A DNA stretch of 64,000 nucleotides from Woeseiaceae bacterium. Its GTDB lineage: Bacteria; Pseudomonadota; Gammaproteobacteria; Steroidobacterales; Woeseiaceae. Positions 62,287 to 64,000 of the stretch are shown piece after piece. The stretch's first letter is position 1, and every line of letters begins with the position of its first letter. Under the pieces are notes generated by a model, which saw nothing but the letters and a program-made list of their open reading frames with translations, made no database searches and had not been told where the DNA came from. The stretch covers positions 1-64,000 of the forward strand of contig JAJFKT010000014.1 of the NCBI GenBank assembly GCA_021773075.1, read 5' to 3'. The position numbers and the translations under genes were made by a program.

Positions 62287-63630
62287 TCATTCCTTTTCCA
62301 CGACCGTTTCGGCTGCCGTGTACCAGTCAATTTTGCGAGTGAGATACATGACGGCACCGAGAATTACCCAGAGACCGATGGACCCGGCAAGCAGCGCAAA
62401 GCTCTCTGCCATTAGCGTCAGGTAAAGAAACCCGTATAGACCAGACAATACGGCGACCATTACTAAGGCGCGCAGTTTTGTCGCAAGCACAGTCGCGCTG
62501 TAGCCGATAATGAGTGCTGCAGAAGCCGATGAACTGGCAATATAGGCCAGACCAAATCCAATGTGTTCGGCAAGCGATAGCAACAATAGATAGAACAACG
62601 AGTTCGCCAGACCTACCAGTAAGTATTGCAGCGGATGCAAGCGAACTTTGGCCACCGTTTCCATCAGAAAATAGCTTATGAACGTCAGTCCGATAAACAT
62701 AACCGCGTATTTTAGCGCTCTATCCATTTGTTGATACAAGCCGATCGGCATCATGAAGCGGACGCCGAAGATTCCGTTGGAATTCATTGCAGGCGTTGCC
62801 GTGCCCTCGATCCAGGTCGGCGGGAGATTTCGGCCGATGCTGGTTGATTTCCAAGTCGCATCGAACCCGGACTGGGTCACCTCGCGCTCGGTCGGCAGGC
62901 GGCGGCCGGAAAAACTGGGCGACGACCAGTTTGCGGCTGTACTGACTTCCGAGCGCTCTGCCAGAGGCACAAACTGCAGAGAATCCGTACCATTGAACGA
63001 CAGTCGAATATTCGCGCTAAGGGATTTTGAGTCTGCAAGCCGTTGCAAAAACGGCCCGATATTTGTAGTCAGCACTTGCGGCAGACCGGATACCTGATGA
63101 GACGTACCCGCAAACTCTGCCTGATCATTAGCAATCTTAGCGCTTGGCGTTTCATTCATCGCCGCGAGATCCGTCATACCGACAAGCAGCTCCGCCTTTG
63201 GCCAGAGAAATGAATCCGGATCCAGTCCCAGCATCTCAAAGCGGGTCAAGTCGAATCGCACTTTTAGATCTAAGTCTGTTTGATAGACAGGCACCTCGTG
63301 AATACCGCGATACCGCATCTCGACATTAACCTCTGCAGTACCCTCCAGATCGTCGGCAACAAGAAGTGCATATCGTTCTATCGTGTAAATCTCGCCATGC
63401 GCATTCGTGGTTTCGCTGCTGAATGGAACTCGCAGCAGGGGCCCGGCAATAGTCTGGGAACCACCCCAGGATTGACGAATGTCAGCCACCGCCTCAGACG
63501 CTACATTGATACGGTCGTAGACTACGCTCTTGACCATGCTGACCGGAATCAGCAAGACCAGAATGAGCAAACCGATGGATGCTACTTTGACCGTCGCCGA
63601 GCGGCGATTGGAATCGAAGGAAATATTCAC
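62287..63630 (-). CDS. creD: CreD-family inner-membrane protein
   Basis: The protein has 447 residues from a GTG at 63630, which has GGAG eight bases upstream; an upstream ATG at 63669 would add 13 residues without homology. One helix near the N-terminus (about 12-32, GLLILVLLIPVSMVKSVV) is followed by a large periplasmic domain and a C-terminal bundle of about six helices, as in CreD. E. coli CreD is controlled by CreBC and affects colicin and envelope stress tolerance; no creBC is seen here. Confidence 0.88.
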   Translation of the reverse strand: MNISFDSNRRSATVKVASIGLLILVLLIPVSMVKSVVYDRINVASEAVADIRQSWGGSQTIAGPLLRVPFSSETTNAHGEIYTIERYALLVADDLEGTAEVNVEMRYRGIHEVPVYQTDLDLKVRFDLTRFEMLGLDPDSFLWPKAELLVGMTDLAAMNETPSAKIANDQAEFAGTSHQVSGLPQVLTTNIGPFLQRLADSKSLSANIRLSFNGTDSLQFVPLAERSEVSTAANWSSPSFSGRRLPTEREVTQSGFDATWKSTSIGRNLPPTWIEGTATPAMNSNGIFGVRFMMPIGLYQQMDRALKYAVMFIGLTFISYFLMETVAKVRLHPLQYLLVGLANSLFYLLLLSLAEHIGFGLAYIASSSASAALIIGYSATVLATKLRALVMVAVLSGLYGFLYLTLMAESFALLAGSIGLWVILGAVMYLTRKIDWYTAAETVVEKE

Positions 63631-63723
63631 AAGGTGTCTCCGTTGAACTACGGAGATATCAACAATCAAATGTGCAGTAGCAATGACCAGAAAGTGGTCA
63701 ATTGTGGCAAGGGCGGATAATGC

Positions 63724-64000
63724 CTACTTGCAGAGCTCATCCTTTTTCAATTTAGTCTCGGCGAGCGTCGTCTTAGCGTCTTTTTTCGACAAGTACTCTC
63801 GTTCACCGTCTTCGTTCGTGCGATAAAGTTTTGGTGCATTCATGTAGGAGTCGTAGATTTCGGTCGCTTTCTTGCAGTAATGCGCTTCCACTTCTTCACG
63901 CTGTGTGCGTTCCTCCGGAGTCTCTCCGGGGAATGCGAAACCATCATCACTTTCATCCGCGCTCTTGCGGTCATCGAGCGTACCCTTGGACACCCATACC
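63724..64000 (-). CDS. 3' part of a gene that continues beyond the window edge
   Basis: The frame is open to the last base; at least 91 codons are visible. A GTG at 63993 could start an 89-residue protein, but the frame continues upstream (…VWVSKGTLDDRK), so I treat it as partial. The visible sequence is very charged (GETPEERTQREEVEAHYCKK, AKTTLAETKLKKDELCK) with two Cys near the ends of the visible helices. No family is recognised. It is on the same strand as creD, 54 nt upstream. Confidence 0.5.
   Translation of the reverse strand, partial: VWVSKGTLDDRKSADESDDGFAFPGETPEERTQREEVEAHYCKKATEIYDSYMNAPKLYRTNEDGEREYLSKKDAKTTLAETKLKKDELCK

Noticed and set aside
1-64000. tRNA, rRNA, CRISPR, transposase or phage attachment sites
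   Set aside because: No cloverleaf-like sequence with a T-loop motif, no regularly spaced repeats other than the gene-internal 45-bp units, and no recombinase gene were seen by eye.

Overview
The window is 64 kb of dense bacterial chromosome with short gaps and many start/stop overlaps. KDO/LPS genes, a TonB-dependent receptor, an OmpA protein, heme A synthase genes and a sodium-pumping oxaloacetate decarboxylase point to a Gram-negative, respiring, probably marine gammaproteobacterium. A Woeseiaceae/JTB255-like lineage is only a guess. I saw no tRNA, rRNA, CRISPR array, transposase or prophage gene.

Layout. 1-8.2 kb: the 3' end of an acetolactate-synthase-like gene, an S9 peptidase and a TonB-dependent receptor (peptide scavenging), an orphan ParA ATPase, a PLP ammonia-lyase/racemase and a pterin dehydratase. 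8.3-23.2 kb: a run of minus-strand genes with two Ser/Thr kinases, a PP2C phosphatase, two FHA-like proteins (one on a degenerate Hsp70/actin-like domain, one with PEGA repeats and a SUMF1-like domain), an ExbB/TolQ/MotA-like channel protein, two membrane-anchored vWA proteins whose single helix carries a MotB/TolR-like Asp, two lipoproteins and an OmpA protein. I read this as a phospho-regulated envelope machine driven by ion flow, without T6SS structural genes. 23.2-30.6 kb: glycerol kinase, a thioesterase, acetoacetyl-CoA synthetase, a redoxin, DUF2461, a cold-shock protein and an FMN alpha-hydroxy-acid oxidase.

30.7-38.4 kb: a lone heme-copper-oxidase-like membrane protein, then a KDO region: kdsB divergent from waaA - kdsA - (TalC transaldolase fused to KdsD-type CBS domains) - kdsC-like phosphatase - second waaA. 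The usual arabinose-5-phosphate isomerase (SIS domain) is absent from the cluster, and its CBS pair sits on an aldolase with altered catalytic residues. This is the strongest candidate for an undescribed pathway. 38.4-48.3 kb: a CuA-containing heme-copper reductase with SCO, a cytochrome b/ferredoxin/MvhD fusion and a hemerythrin. Gene order and active-site residues suggest an sNOR-like nitric oxide reductase rather than an oxidase. Two heme A synthase paralogues and hemN follow.

48.3-55.3 kb: ilvE, then an XRE-cupin regulator divergent, across a clear palindromic operator, from a beta-alanine-type aminotransferase, mmsA-type dehydrogenase, metallo-hydrolase and M20 dipeptidase. This looks like an omega-amino-acid (perhaps carnosine/beta-alanine) catabolic unit. 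55.3-64 kb: a polyprenyl-phosphate-type GT2, the oadGAB sodium pump, a second S9 peptidase, a lipase-like lipoprotein, creD and a fragment at the edge.

All functions are read from sequence motifs and family knowledge; no database search was run.
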